A stretch of DNA of 64,000 nt from Thermoflavimicrobium daqui (GCF_003313465.1 NZ_KZ845664.1:1-64000); one strand, 5' to 3'; positions 37,639-46,633 are shown, numbered from the stretch's first letter. Notes: generated by a model not told the origin, from the letters alone. Numbers and translations are program-made.

Positions 37639-38136
37639 CTATAGATACACCTCGCTTAGTCTTTGCATCAAGTAATTGGATAAGCCCTCCAGCTCGCTAA
37701 TATTCCACACAGGGAGGGAAGGGTGCTTTAGTGGAAACCATGAAACGATTGCGATGACATTTGTCAGATGTTGAAGTAGAGAAAGATCTTCTTTTGTTTT
37801 CGTCATCAGAACCTTTTGGTAATTTGCTTGTTTAAATCCCTCGACGATTAGAATATCCAAGTCAGACATCATCTGAATCAAGTGGGATAGCTCGGTTGGT
37901 TGCTGTTTGAAAATCGCTGTTTTTTGTTTAGACGTGATAGCGATCTGATGTGCACCTGCTTTACGATGCTTCCAAGTGTCTGTTTCAGCTATATCCAATT
38001 CAAAGTCATGACCATCGTGTTTGATTGTCCCAATACGAAAGCCTTTGTGTGACCACTCTTGAATCAAATGGCAAATTAATGTTGTCTTACCTGAATTTTT
38101 GTATCCGACCACTTGGAAAATTTTGGGTGTCGTCAA
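37639..38136 (-). CDS. mobB: Molybdopterin-guanine dinucleotide synthesis protein B
   Basis: 165 aa P-loop GTPase accessory to MobA. Walker A is GYKNSGKTTLICHL, then TIKHDGHDFELD and DILIVEGFKQA, all typical of MobB. The start is TTG 38136, 6 nt past the moeA stop, with TGGAG at the junction. Presence of MobA and MobB indicates that the guanine-dinucleotide form of the cofactor is made, as used by formate dehydrogenases and nitrate reductases. Confidence 0.94.
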   Translation of the reverse strand: MTTPKIFQVVGYKNSGKTTLICHLIQEWSHKGFRIGTIKHDGHDFELDIAETDTWKHRKAGAHQIAITSKQKTAIFKQQPTELSHLIQMMSDLDILIVEGFKQANYQKVLMTKTKEDLSLLQHLTNVIAIVSWFPLKHPSLPVWNISELEGLSNYLMQRLSEVYL

Positions 38137-38142
38137 CGTGGA

Positions 38143-39441
38143 TCACTCCATATTTTTTAGTGAGATGGCTTGAACGATATCCCCAGTGGATGCGCCACGC
38201 CCGCCAGCTGGAATGATAATTAAACAATCGGCATCTTTAATCGTCAAAGTGATGCTAGATTTTTCGACTCCAACAGGTCTGACATATACTTTTCCATTTT
38301 GATAAGAGGTGATCCCACGAACATAACGATCGAAAGGGCTTGGTTTACTAAAATCCTCCAAAAGAGTTGCTGTGAACATAGGTAGCTCTAAATTTGTTTT
38401 ACCTTGCATTCCCCATATCGTGGGGCGGACAAATAATTCAAAACCGACAAAGCAGGCACCAGGATTACCAGATAGGGCAAATAGAAATTGTTGATTACGG
38501 ACTCCGACTGTTGTGGGACTGCCTGGTCGCATGGCTAGCTTATTAAATAGCATTTGTCCATCCCATTCAGCAAAAATATCAACTAAAATATCGTAATCAC
38601 CTACCGAGACACCACCTGTAGTGATCACGAAGTCCACTTCATCCAATGCCTGTAAAATGGCGGATTTCGCTTGTTGAACATCATCAGGAAGTTTTAGTTG
38701 AGAAATCGGTTTAGCTCCAGCTTGTTGAAGTAAACTTAAGAGTAGATATCCATTACTATTCCGAATTTTCCCTGGAACTAATGGCTCATCCACATCTAAT
38801 AGCTCTGATCCTGTTGCAAAAATAGCCACTTTTGGTTGTTGATATACTGAAACTTCAGCATAACCAAAGGTGGCGAGAAGGGCGATAACGCCAGCATTAA
38901 TTTTTGTTCCTTTCGGGAGAATCAAGGTTCCTTTGTTAATTTCAGACCCGATCGGGGCAATATTTTCCCCTTGAGGAATTGCTCTGGGAATGGAAATATA
39001 GGTTTTTCCGTCTTTTTCTAATGTGTTAGTCATCTCAATCATTACGACTGCATCTGCACCATCAGGGACAGCTGCACCTGTCATTATACGTGTAGCTTTT
39101 CCAGAAGAGATGGTTTTTCTGGGCACGGAACCGCAAGGTATCTCCTCGATCACTTCTAGCCATACTGGATTTTCTCGCGATGCCTTTTGAGTATCCGCAG
39201 TATAAATTGCAAACCCATCCATTCCTGAGCGTCGGAAGTGGGGGAGATCATCACTTGCCAAAATATCTATTGCTAAATAACGTCCATCACTTTCCGTAAG
39301 TGGGATGGTTTCTACTTTACCTGTTTGAATATGCGAGCGAATCCGATTTTGCGCTTCCATCACTTTGATTGGTTTACGCCCAAATCGTAACGAATGGGAG
39401 TCCTTATTTTTATCTGGGGGCTCGTTTGTTTGCATAGACAT
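38143..39441 (-). CDS. moeA: Molybdopterin molybdenumtransferase
   Basis: 432 aa, inserting molybdate into adenylylated molybdopterin. Blocks: RRSGMDGFAIY, MTGAAVPDGADAVVMIE, TTGGVSVGDYD and RPGSPTTVG with FALSGNPGACFVGFELFVRP. I chose ATG 39441 (TGGAGGTATCAAT just upstream); the frame extends 21 codons further, overlapping mog, without a site. Confidence 0.95.
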   Translation of the reverse strand: MSMQTNEPPDKNKDSHSLRFGRKPIKVMEAQNRIRSHIQTGKVETIPLTESDGRYLAIDILASDDLPHFRRSGMDGFAIYTADTQKASRENPVWLEVIEEIPCGSVPRKTISSGKATRIMTGAAVPDGADAVVMIEMTNTLEKDGKTYISIPRAIPQGENIAPIGSEINKGTLILPKGTKINAGVIALLATFGYAEVSVYQQPKVAIFATGSELLDVDEPLVPGKIRNSNGYLLLSLLQQAGAKPISQLKLPDDVQQAKSAILQALDEVDFVITTGGVSVGDYDILVDIFAEWDGQMLFNKLAMRPGSPTTVGVRNQQFLFALSGNPGACFVGFELFVRPTIWGMQGKTNLELPMFTATLLEDFSKPSPFDRYVRGITSYQNGKVYVRPVGVEKSSITLTIKDADCLIIIPAGGRGASTGDIVQAISLKNME

Positions 39442-39487
39442 ATTGATACCTCCATACGAAAACAAAATGATTGAGGTGGCTAAGAAG

Positions 39488-39967
39488 CTAGTCGTGACTG
39501 ACATTCTTTGTTAAAACTTGTAAAGCGTGAGGCAAAACATCCACAATGACAGCGAAACACTCCTTGACTCCTTTTGGACTACCTGGAAAATTAATGATCA
39601 AGGTTTGATTGCGAATGCCTGCAATTGCTCTTGATAATATAGCAAATTTGGTATTGGTTAAAGTAGCGGAGCGCATTGCTTCGGGAATTCCAGGGACTTC
39701 TTTATGAATCACTGCTTTCGTGGCTTCAGGTGTGACATCACGTGGTGCAAACCCTGTCCCACCTGTAGTGAAAATGAGGTCGCATTTTTTTTCATCAGCT
39801 AATTGGACTAAGGTTTCCTCGATCGTTTTTTGATCATCAGGTATGATTTCATAAGCGATCACTTCCCATTGATTACACAGCTCTACTAGAGCTGGTCCGC
39901 TTAGGTCAATCCGTTCGCCAGTAGTACCTCGATCACTGACAGTAATGATTCCGATTTTCCAACTCAC
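39488..39967 (-). CDS. mog: Molybdopterin adenylyltransferase (MogA/MoaB family)
   Basis: 159 aa. It adenylates molybdopterin before metal insertion by Moe[35 protein letters not shown] and [14 protein letters not shown] are the family signature stretches. GTG start overlapping the moaC stop by 4 nt (GTGA), showing coupling. Family members are named moaB or mog in different genomes. Confidence 0.92.
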   Translation of the reverse strand: MSWKIGIITVSDRGTTGERIDLSGPALVELCNQWEVIAYEIIPDDQKTIEETLVQLADEKKCDLIFTTGGTGFAPRDVTPEATKAVIHKEVPGIPEAMRSATLTNTKFAILSRAIAGIRNQTLIINFPGSPKGVKECFAVIVDVLPHALQVLTKNVSHD

Positions 39968-40446
39968 TGTGAATCAGCTCTTTCCTGATGAATATAGTCA
40001 CTTTTGCCACCTGTTTTTTTCACTAAGTATGTAGGACCAATTGTCATTTCTTTATCAATCGCTTTACACATATCATAAATCGTTAAAGCAGCAACACTGA
40101 CCGCTGTTAATGCTTCCATCTCTACTCCAGTAACCCCAACTGTTTTGACTGTTGCCTCAATTTCAAGCGTATCTTCTGCAACTTTCTCAAAATGTAGATC
40201 AACTCCTGTTGTAAAGATGGGGTGACACATCGGAATGAATTCAGAAGTTTTTTTGGCGGCCATAATTCCAGCTACTTGTGCTACAGCGAGTACATCGCCT
40301 TTGGCTATTTTTTTCTGCTCAATGGTGTGAAGTGTGTTTGGTTTCATGACCACACAAGACTTAGCTATAGCGGTTCGAGTAGTGGCTTCTTTGTGTGAAA
40401 CGTCTACCATTTTTGCTCGTTGTTGTTGATTAAAATGAGTAAGCAT
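39964..40446 (-). CDS. moaC: Cyclic pyranopterin monophosphate synthase
   Basis: 160 aa. It completes conversion of the MoaA product to cyclic pyranopterin monophosphate. [31 protein letters not shown] and [20 protein letters not shown] with the following DMCKA are diagnostic. First gene of the minus-strand operon, with AAGGAAGAT before ATG. The promoter lies in the 297-nt gap shared with divergent mobA. Confidence 0.96.
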   Translation of the reverse strand: MLTHFNQQQRAKMVDVSHKEATTRTAIAKSCVVMKPNTLHTIEQKKIAKGDVLAVAQVAGIMAAKKTSEFIPMCHPIFTTGVDLHFEKVAEDTLEIEATVKTVGVTGVEMEALTAVSVAALTIYDMCKAIDKEMTIGPTYLVKKTGGKSDYIHQERADSQ

Positions 40447-40610
40447 ATCATCTTCCTTTCATTATCAACAAAAAAAGAAAAAAAGTGAAGTATAATTGAA
40501 ATGACAGCCTGTCGATCAGTTTCTATTACAAAAGCAAAAAGTATTTCATTTGTGTCAGGTTAAATAAATAAGTAAAAGAATTAAGACATAAGGGTTGGAA
40601 TCCATATTAA

Positions 40611-40641
40611 TCATTGCATAACATTATTAATAATGCAATGA
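40611..40641. promoter_or_regulatory. Inverted repeat between moaC and mobA
   Basis: TCATTGCAT (40611-40619) and ATGCAATGA (40633-40641), 9-bp arms with 13-nt spacer, in the divergent promoter region. A candidate operator; it does not match the Bacillus Fnr consensus TGTGA-N6-TCACA. Confidence 0.45.
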
Positions 40642-40743
40642 CTAACATTTACAAAGAGATATGATTAAATTATACTATAGTTTGCTTTTCTTGAATAAAT
40701 TTCCTTTGTTTTGCCTTTTAAATCTCTGGAGAAGAGTGAGTGT

Positions 40744-41343
40744 ATGATAACAGGAGTTATTTTGGCTGGTGGACAAAATCGACGTATGGGGGGCTATCCC
40801 AAAGCACTACTATCTTTTCAGGGAGAGCTGTTGATACAACGTCAAATGAGAGAAATGCAAAAAGGCTGTAGGGAACTATTACTGGTTACCAATCAGCCTA
40901 CTTTATATAAAAAAATAGTACAGCCAAAAGTACACATCATTCAAGATGAGGTTCCTTTTCAGGGACCACTTGGTGGAATGCGTGTTGCTTTGTCAAAGGC
41001 CAGCTATGACCATGTTTGGATCGTGGCTTGCGATATGCCGTATCTATCGAGTCATATTGCTCACTGGATGGTAAAATCACAAAAAGAGATGGATTATGAT
41101 GCGGTAGTTCCTGTTATTAGAGGGAAGATACACCCTTTATACGGAATTTATCATCGACGCTGTAAAAAGATAGTACAAGATTTATTACAAGAAAGCTCAC
41201 GCCGCGTCATTGGATTATTAGATCGTATTGACTGGTTAGCACTTGATGAAGCATTTTTTCAGCATAAAGGGTTTGATTTACGCTTTGTAACAAATGTAAA
41301 TACCCCAGAAGACTATCAGCAAGAAATATCGAAACAGGATTAG
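40744..41343 (+). CDS. mobA: Molybdenum cofactor guanylyltransferase
   Basis: 199 aa nucleotidyltransferase that attaches GMP to the molybdenum cofactor. It opens with GVILAGGQNRRMGGYPKALL, the GTP-binding signature, and has VWIVACDMPYLS with a metal-binding Asp. I chose ATG 40744; the ribosome site (GGAGAAGAG) is rather distant. Divergent from the moa operon and followed by the formate-related genes. Confidence 0.92.
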   Translation: MITGVILAGGQNRRMGGYPKALLSFQGELLIQRQMREMQKGCRELLLVTNQPTLYKKIVQPKVHIIQDEVPFQGPLGGMRVALSKASYDHVWIVACDMPYLSSHIAHWMVKSQKEMDYDAVVPVIRGKIHPLYGIYHRRCKKIVQDLLQESSRRVIGLLDRIDWLALDEAFFQHKGFDLRFVTNVNTPEDYQQEISKQD

Positions 41344-41400
41344 AGGAAATAAAAACTTTGTATTTATACGGGCGGTTAGAAGTCGAGGTGATTATGAATA

Positions 41401-41751
41401 GTGGGAAAAAAAGAGGCGCAATTTAATGAGATTGTAAGAAAAGTTCGTAAAGAGCATTTTGGAAAAGGTCCTGAGCGGATCAAAACAACCTTTGTGGATA
41501 ATATGGCTATTTCTATTTTACATGGAAATCTAACACCCACTGAGAAGTTTATCGCACAAACTGCTCAGGGAGCGGAATTAATCCATACAGCACGTACCAA
41601 AATGATTCAGCAAGTATATGCAGATAAAATTCCAGAGGGTATGGAAGAATTAGTGGGAGCAAAGTTAATGAATCTATTTTCAGATATTAATATTGAAGAA
41701 GATATAGCAGTATCTGTATTCATATTTGACCGAAAAATTCAAGATAAATAG
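41401..41751 (+). CDS. DUF2294 / MpsC-like protein, copy 1
   Basis: 116 aa of the DUF2294 (MpsC-like) family: GKGPERIKTTFVDNMAISIL, LTPTEKFIAQT and IHTARTKMIQQVY are the conserved blocks. A B. subtilis member (yrhF) lies with formate dehydrogenase genes. The annotated start is GTG 41401. An ATG at 41394 has a much better placed GAGGTGA but is out of frame by one base, with an A7 run at 41405-41411 between; loss of one A would put it in frame. A paralogue lies at 44380, and the two flank the MFS and fdhD genes. Confidence 0.82.
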   Translation: MGKKEAQFNEIVRKVRKEHFGKGPERIKTTFVDNMAISILHGNLTPTEKFIAQTAQGAELIHTARTKMIQQVYADKIPEGMEELVGAKLMNLFSDINIEEDIAVSVFIFDRKIQDK

Positions 41752-41773
41752 TACTATAAAATATGAAAATTTC

Positions 41774-41802
41774 TTGACATATTTAATGAAATAATTTATT
41801 AT
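41774..41802 (+). promoter_or_regulatory. Promoter of the MFS carrier gene
   Basis: TTGACA (41774-41779), 17-nt spacer, TATTAT (41797-41802). It gives a leader of about 180 nt. Confidence 0.7.
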
Positions 41803-41850
41803 CAATAATAGCATGATGAATAAATGAACAATTCGTTTATTAATTATGCA

Positions 41851-41945
41851 TGTAAGCGTTTGCTAGATGGTAACTCCTATATTCAGTTTTGTAGGGGTAT
41901 TATCCGGCATGAAACAGTCTCTCTATAGGAAGAGAGTTGTTTTAT
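41851..41945 (+). promoter_or_regulatory. Structured leader of the MFS gene with cre-like site
   Basis: TGTAAGCGTTTGCT (41851-41864) matches the cre consensus at 12 of 14 positions. A hairpin ACTCCTA/TAGGGGT (41873-41879 with 41892-41898) is followed by a terminator-like stem AAACA..CTCTCT/AGAGAG..TGTTT (41912-41942) and a T-rich stretch, 50 nt before the GTG start. The arrangement suggests attenuation by an unknown signal; no known riboswitch is recognised. Confidence 0.45.
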
Positions 41946-41991
41946 GTCGTTTTTTTTGTTTGTTATTAGAAAATGTATTGGAGGAAGTATA

Positions 41992-43290
41992 GTGAAAAAT
42001 GGAAAGAATCGATGGTTGATTGCTGCATCAGCAGTAGGAATTCATATCTCTATCGGCTCTGTTTATGCATGGAGTGTATTTACAAAACCGCTCATGAGTC
42101 AGTTTGGATGGAGTACCAGTCAAGTTTCTTTGACGTTTAGTATCGCCATTTTGTTTTTAGGTTTATCTGCAGCTTTTTTGGGTCATTTTGTAGAAAAGTA
42201 TGGACCTAGGAAATCAGGGATTTTATCTTCTATTTTCTTTGGTTTAGGGATGATTGGAGCAGGTCTTGCTATTCATTTTGAATCTTTAACTCTTCTGTAT
42301 ATCTGTTATGGTGCTTTGGGAGGAATAGGACTTGGAGTTGGATATATCACTCCTGTGTCTACTTTGGTGAAATGGTTTCCAGATCGACGTGGGTTAGCAA
42401 CAGGTCTAGCCATTATGGGATTTGGCTTTGCTTCTCTCATTAGTAGCCCGATTATGCAGAAATTAATTGTTTCGATAGGGATTGCTAATACCTTTTTTAT
42501 TTTAGGAGCCATTTATTTTGTTATTATTTTTGCATCGGCTCAGTATTTGGCACCACCACCAACAGGATGGTTACCAGAAGGTTTTAAGGAAAAGCAACAA
42601 GCTGGTCAAGTAGCAGTTAAACAGGACTTAGCACAACTCACTGCTAATGAAGCTGTGAAAACGCGTCGTTTTTGGTACTTATGGATCATGTTATTTATTA
42701 ATATTACTTGTGGGATTGCTATTCTTTCTGTGGCATCACCCATGGCACAAGAATTTGCAAAAATGACACCGATGGCTGCTGCAACTGTAGTTGGTTTATT
42801 GGGGCTGTTCAATGGCTTGGGACGTATTGGTTGGGCTTCATTATCTGATTTTATCGGACGTCCTACTACATATATGGCCTTTTTTATCATTCAAATTGCA
42901 GCTTATTTCATACTACCGTCTATTTCAAATGCGCTATTATTCCAAATTTTACTATTTTTGATTATTACTTGCTATGGTGGTGGCTTTGCATCAGTTCCAG
43001 CATATATTGGCGATATCTTTGGTACGAAACAACTTGGGGCTATTCATGGCTATATCCTCACAGCTTGGTCTGCAGCCGGTTTAGCAGGTCCTATCTTTAC
43101 TGCTTGGATTAGAGATACGACACAAAGTTATGTCAATACTTTATATGTTTTTGCAGGTCTTTGCATTGTCGCCTTTTTGGTCTCTTTATTGATTCTTTTT
43201 GATATCAAGCGACTGCGTCAAATGAATCAGCAAGGTGAAACAAAAATGAGTGATAGAGGTATAAACACGAAGGAAAGTGTAGTAGAATGA
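41992..43290 (+). CDS. MFS transporter, oxalate/formate antiporter (OxlT) family
   Basis: 432 aa with about 12 membrane helices, starting GTG 41992 with GGAGG 7 nt upstream. GIHISIGSVYAWSVFTKPL at the first helix and GGIGLGVGYITPVSTLVKWF match OxlT-family carriers, which exchange oxalate, formate or other carboxylates. Its position beside fdhD and DUF2294 genes makes formate or a related acid the best guess, but substrate is inferred. A longer frame upstream has no ribosome site. Confidence 0.88.
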   Translation: MKNGKNRWLIAASAVGIHISIGSVYAWSVFTKPLMSQFGWSTSQVSLTFSIAILFLGLSAAFLGHFVEKYGPRKSGILSSIFFGLGMIGAGLAIHFESLTLLYICYGALGGIGLGVGYITPVSTLVKWFPDRRGLATGLAIMGFGFASLISSPIMQKLIVSIGIANTFFILGAIYFVIIFASAQYLAPPPTGWLPEGFKEKQQAGQVAVKQDLAQLTANEAVKTRRFWYLWIMLFINITCGIAILSVASPMAQEFAKMTPMAAATVVGLLGLFNGLGRIGWASLSDFIGRPTTYMAFFIIQIAAYFILPSISNALLFQILLFLIITCYGGGFASVPAYIGDIFGTKQLGAIHGYILTAWSAAGLAGPIFTAWIRDTTQSYVNTLYVFAGLCIVAFLVSLLILFDIKRLRQMNQQGETKMSDRGINTKESVVE

Positions 43291-43399
43291 GGAGCTACCT
43301 ATAAAGCTTTTGGATATTCCTTTTGGCTTCTTTTTGGTTTCATAACATCTGAGAAAAATCGTTTGCAAGGTTTATGGTGATCCCTTGAATAGAATGGTC

Positions 43400-43444
43400 A
43401 AAAATGTCGGACGTGATAAGGAAGATATACTAATCACGTCCGAC
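43400..43444 (-). terminator. Terminator of fdhD
   Basis: Minus-strand GTCGGACGTGAT pairs with ATCACGTCCGAC (43406-43417 with 43433-43444) and is followed by ATTTTT. It may also stop the convergent MFS transcript. Confidence 0.85.
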
Positions 43445-43451
43445 TTGTTGT

Positions 43452-44240
43452 TCATGCACAGATAATTCGCTGAGGATGTGTGTAAACATTTAATTTTCGA
43501 TTCCGGATAAAGCCCACCGTTGTAATGCCAAGATCCTCTGCCATTTTTAAAGCGAGATCAGTAGGCGCTGATTTGGATAAAAGGATACTGACACCAATTT
43601 TAGCTACTTTTAATAGAACTTCTGAAGAGATTCGACCACTAAAAGCGATAAGTTTATCATGTAATGAAAAAGGATTTCTAATCCAGTATCCATAAAGCTT
43701 ATCTAAAGTGTTATGCCGACCTATATCTGTCCGAGTGATCATGATCGATTCTTTATCACAGAGGGCTGCGTTGTGTACACCTCCTGTATTTTGAAAGTCG
43801 GATGAGGACGATTGGAGACTTTCCATCAGATGAAAACATTGTTCGGTGGTCACTTGTATTTGACTCATCACGGTTTTCACGGTTTTTACGTCATTATGGA
43901 AATAAAAAGATTGCCTGCTTTTACCACAACATGAGCCAATAAATCTTTTTGAATAAAACTCTACACCAACAGGTTGTTTATTTGTTGTTTCAACATAAGC
44001 GAAACCACGTTGTTCATCGATATGAATAGACTGAATTTCATGATGGAAACGAATAATTCCTTCAGCAGCTAAAAAACCAATCACCATATCTTCTAAATCA
44101 GAAGGAGTACATACAAGTGTAGCAAATTCATTCCCGTTTAGGATAAGCGTAAGAGGATATTCTACAGCGATCGAATCTTCTAAGTCTAACATGGAATTTT
44201 CATCATATTTAAGAATATTTCGTTTGGATATTATACTCAT
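43452..44240 (-). CDS. fdhD: Formate dehydrogenase accessory sulfurtransferase
   Basis: 262 aa. FdhD moves sulfur from a cysteine desulfurase to the molybdenum cofactor of formate dehydrogenase. The Cys pair is in FIGSCCGKSRQSF, and the cofactor-binding part has RTDIGRHNTLDKLYG and AFSGRISSEVLLKVAKIG. No formate dehydrogenase gene is present in this window. GAGGGATG precedes ATG. It is convergent with the MFS carrier and divergent from the second DUF2294 gene. Confidence 0.95.
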   Translation of the reverse strand: MSIISKRNILKYDENSMLDLEDSIAVEYPLTLILNGNEFATLVCTPSDLEDMVIGFLAAEGIIRFHHEIQSIHIDEQRGFAYVETTNKQPVGVEFYSKRFIGSCCGKSRQSFYFHNDVKTVKTVMSQIQVTTEQCFHLMESLQSSSSDFQNTGGVHNAALCDKESIMITRTDIGRHNTLDKLYGYWIRNPFSLHDKLIAFSGRISSEVLLKVAKIGVSILLSKSAPTDLALKMAEDLGITTVGFIRNRKLNVYTHPQRIICA

Positions 44241-44379
44241 CTTTCATCCCTCATTGTTATAAATATTGAGGAGCATGTAGCTCTATTATATAATGAATAC
44301 AAGTATTTAGGCAGAGATAGATAGGAAAATGAAGTGTTCGGAAAATAAAAAAATGATTACTAATATAGGATTGAATATC

Positions 44380-44745
44380 ATGAAGAATTATGAATTAGAA
44401 TTTAGCAACCTAGTTAAAGCCTTTCGTAAAAAGTCGATGGGTAAAGGACCGGTAAAAGTAACGACCACATTTTGTAAGCACTGGGCGATCTGCGAATTGG
44501 TAGGTAATTTGACTCCTGTAGAAAAGTTTATCGCTCAAGAAGCGGAAGGAAAACAGATTGTACGATCAGCCCGCACAGAGATGGTTAAGGAGATTTACAA
44601 AAAAAGTCATCCACTCGAGATCGAGACGCTTTTGGATGCCAAGCTAGTGGATTTATTTGTGGATATTAATATAGATCGAGATGTTGGCATTTCGGTTTTT
44701 GTGTTTGATCAGAATATTGAAGAAAAATTTCGAGTTAACAAGTAA
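44380..44745 (+). CDS. DUF2294 / MpsC-like protein, copy 2
   Basis: 121 aa from ATG 44380, chosen because MKNYELEFSNLVKAFRKKSM aligns with the N-terminus of copy 1; an ATG at 44329 with AGGAAA is an alternative giving 138 aa. Same conserved blocks: GKGPVKVTTTFCKHWAICEL, LTPVEKFIAQEAEGKQIVRSA, DINIDRDVGISVFVFD. The two copies are roughly 45% identical by eye. Divergent from fdhD. Confidence 0.82.
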   Translation: MKNYELEFSNLVKAFRKKSMGKGPVKVTTTFCKHWAICELVGNLTPVEKFIAQEAEGKQIVRSARTEMVKEIYKKSHPLEIETLLDAKLVDLFVDINIDRDVGISVFVFDQNIEEKFRVNK

Positions 44746-44814
44746 TCGAACCATGTTGCATAATTTGCTCAAAAACCTAGATCATTTCCTAAGATTATTT
44801 GTATAAGATCGATT
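44746..44814 (-). repeat. Dispersed intergenic repeat, family B (copy 4)
   Basis: On the minus strand TCGATCTTATACAAATAA, then GGAAATGATCTAGGTTTT, then TTATGCAACATG, clearly the family B core with small deletions. ATCGA-type ends lie at both sides. It abuts the stop codon of the second DUF2294 gene. Confidence 0.7.
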
Positions 44815-44835
44815 AAAGGGAAGAGGGCCTAGTTA

Positions 44836-44876
44836 AAAATCCCCTCCATTCACTACAGCTGTGAATGGAGGGGGTT
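44836..44876. terminator. Bidirectional hairpin terminator
   Basis: CCCCTCCATTCAC (44841-44853) pairs with GTGAATGGAGGGG (44861-44873). The minus-strand side continues ATTTTTAAC; the plus side GTTTATC. It could end the DUF2294 transcript or a minus-strand transcript from 45.1 kb. Confidence 0.75.
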
Positions 44877-45118
44877 TATCTAATTAATGCGTAAGATTGT
44901 AGAATATCTCTTAGCACCAACAATATGATAATAGCTATGACCATTGCGATTAAAGCTGGATTGATATCCATATAGACAAACTTATGTGAAGTAGAAGGAA
45001 AAAGAAAGGGTAAATACAAGTCATTAGGGCTTTTTAAGGAATGAAAATCAGAATAATCTGAGCTCCCCTTTTGTGTTATGACATTTTTTCTAAAGGAGCG
45101 AAGAGTTTGAAGGGACAT
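44876..45118 (-). CDS. Possible small membrane protein (uncertain)
   Basis: 80 codons; the C-terminal 30 residues MDINPALIAMVIAIIILLVL and onward form one membrane helix, and the stop lies directly at a hairpin with a minus-strand T-run. However no ribosome site precedes ATG 45118 or the internal ATG at 44971. No family recognised. It may be only a 31-residue membrane peptide or not a gene. Confidence 0.3.
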   Translation of the reverse strand: MSLQTLRSFRKNVITQKGSSDYSDFHSLKSPNDLYLPFLFPSTSHKFVYMDINPALIAMVIAIIILLVLRDILQSYALIR

Positions 45119-45192
45119 CGTATCAAGAAATTTCTGTGCAAAAGATCTATCTTAACGGAAAAAGATTTATTAAAGATGGGAGGAATTGAGGA

Positions 45193-46533
45193 TTGGATAG
45201 AAAGAATTATCTGCTAATTTTAATCAGTTTGATGATAGGAGCTCTTACCGCTTGTACTTCTTCAGGAATTAGTCCAAAGGAAATAGCAATGACTCCTAAA
45301 ATAACAAAGCAAAAAAATGAAAAAAAAGAGCCAGCTAAAGAGGCTAAAGGAATGCTTCTTGAAGGACCTGGTAAATGGTCAGGAGATCAATATGATCAAG
45401 GAAAGGTAAACCAAAGTTTAGATCAAATATCAGGACAAATGAGTTCGATAGAAGCTTATAGTTATTTACTTCAATTACTAGCTGAAGATTATCGATCAGC
45501 TACAGAAAAGCTAGACCGTTTTAATCCCTATCTTACGCCTAAATTAAAGGAGAAACCAGGGAAATCTACAAACCAAAAGATACATATTGCCATTTTATTA
45601 GATTCGAGTGGGAGTATGGGTCAAGTAGTAAATGGTGGACAAAAAATGAAGTTGGCTAAAAGGGCAATTCAAGAATTTGCTGCTAAACTGCCAAAAGAAA
45701 GCTCTATTTCCTTACGAGTGTATGGTCATCTAGGAAGTAATGAAGCCAAAGATAAAGAAATATCTTGTAAGAGTAGTGAATTGGTTTATGCTCAAGATTC
45801 TTACCACCATGAAAGATTCACAAGTGCTTTACATCGTTTTGATCCAACTGGATATACTCCTTTAGCACGAGGATTACAAGAAGTTAGGAAAGATTTACCT
45901 CCTGCTAAGGAAGGAGAACAAAATATTGTCTATGTAGTTAGTGATGGTGAAGAGACATGTGGAGGAGATCCAGTTGCAGAGATTGTTAAACTAAAGCAAG
46001 CACCAGTAAAGGCGATAGTTCAAGTGATTGGTTTTGATGTAAATGATCAAGGACAACAAGCATTAAAAGAGATGGCCCAAGCAGCTGATGGTACATATAC
46101 AACTGTGGATTCAGGAGCAGCATTACAAAACTACTGGCGTAGTGAGCATACTCGGCTATTATTTGATTGGTTAGGTTGGCGAGCGGCCAATGAATTGGAG
46201 TTAATCACTTTAGCAAAAGATAAGAAAGATGAATTGGAAAAAATTGCTTCTCCCCGAATTGTTTTAGGTGGTAAAGATCAGAAAAGCCTTCTCTATGCAC
46301 TAGCTTCTCAAGAAAAACAAAGACTAATGGAGGCTGCCAATTACCTGATTAAAAAAGGGAAGATAGCTGACGGAAAGTTACTGCAGGAAAAGATTTCCTA
46401 TCGGTATAGGGCCATTGAACTGTATGTAAGAAAGAGATATCATCAATTATTAGAAACGATTGAGAAAAATCAACAACATTACCAAAAAGCGATTCAAGAT
46501 CAATATCAGCAGAAAGAAAATGAGTATGATTAA
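45193..46533 (+). CDS. VWA-domain lipoprotein with intact metal site
   Basis: 446 aa from TTG 45193 (GGAGG 9 nt upstream). Signal peptide with lipobox ALTAC (Cys21), a Lys/Glu-rich linker, then a von Willebrand factor A domain (about 130-310) with complete MIDAS: DSSGSMG, the Thr in GYTPLARGL, and Asp in VVSDGEETCGGDP. The C-terminal ~130 residues are helical and charged. A Cys pair (ISCKSS and EETCGG) may form a disulfide. Probably anchored outside the membrane, binding a protein or polymer partner; similar in plan to B. subtilis YwmC/YwmD. A paralogue follows. Confidence 0.87.
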   Translation: MDRKNYLLILISLMIGALTACTSSGISPKEIAMTPKITKQKNEKKEPAKEAKGMLLEGPGKWSGDQYDQGKVNQSLDQISGQMSSIEAYSYLLQLLAEDYRSATEKLDRFNPYLTPKLKEKPGKSTNQKIHIAILLDSSGSMGQVVNGGQKMKLAKRAIQEFAAKLPKESSISLRVYGHLGSNEAKDKEISCKSSELVYAQDSYHHERFTSALHRFDPTGYTPLARGLQEVRKDLPPAKEGEQNIVYVVSDGEETCGGDPVAEIVKLKQAPVKAIVQVIGFDVNDQGQQALKEMAQAADGTYTTVDSGAALQNYWRSEHTRLLFDWLGWRAANELELITLAKDKKDELEKIASPRIVLGGKDQKSLLYALASQEKQRLMEAANYLIKKGKIADGKLLQEKISYRYRAIELYVRKRYHQLLETIEKNQQHYQKAIQDQYQQKENEYD

Positions 46534-46633
46534 TATAAGAAGGTTTAGCATAAGATTCATCAAATAGGAAAAAAGTGATTTATCCTTTTTTCAATTTATC
46601 ATTTACAATAAATGAGATAAAAAATGAACATGG

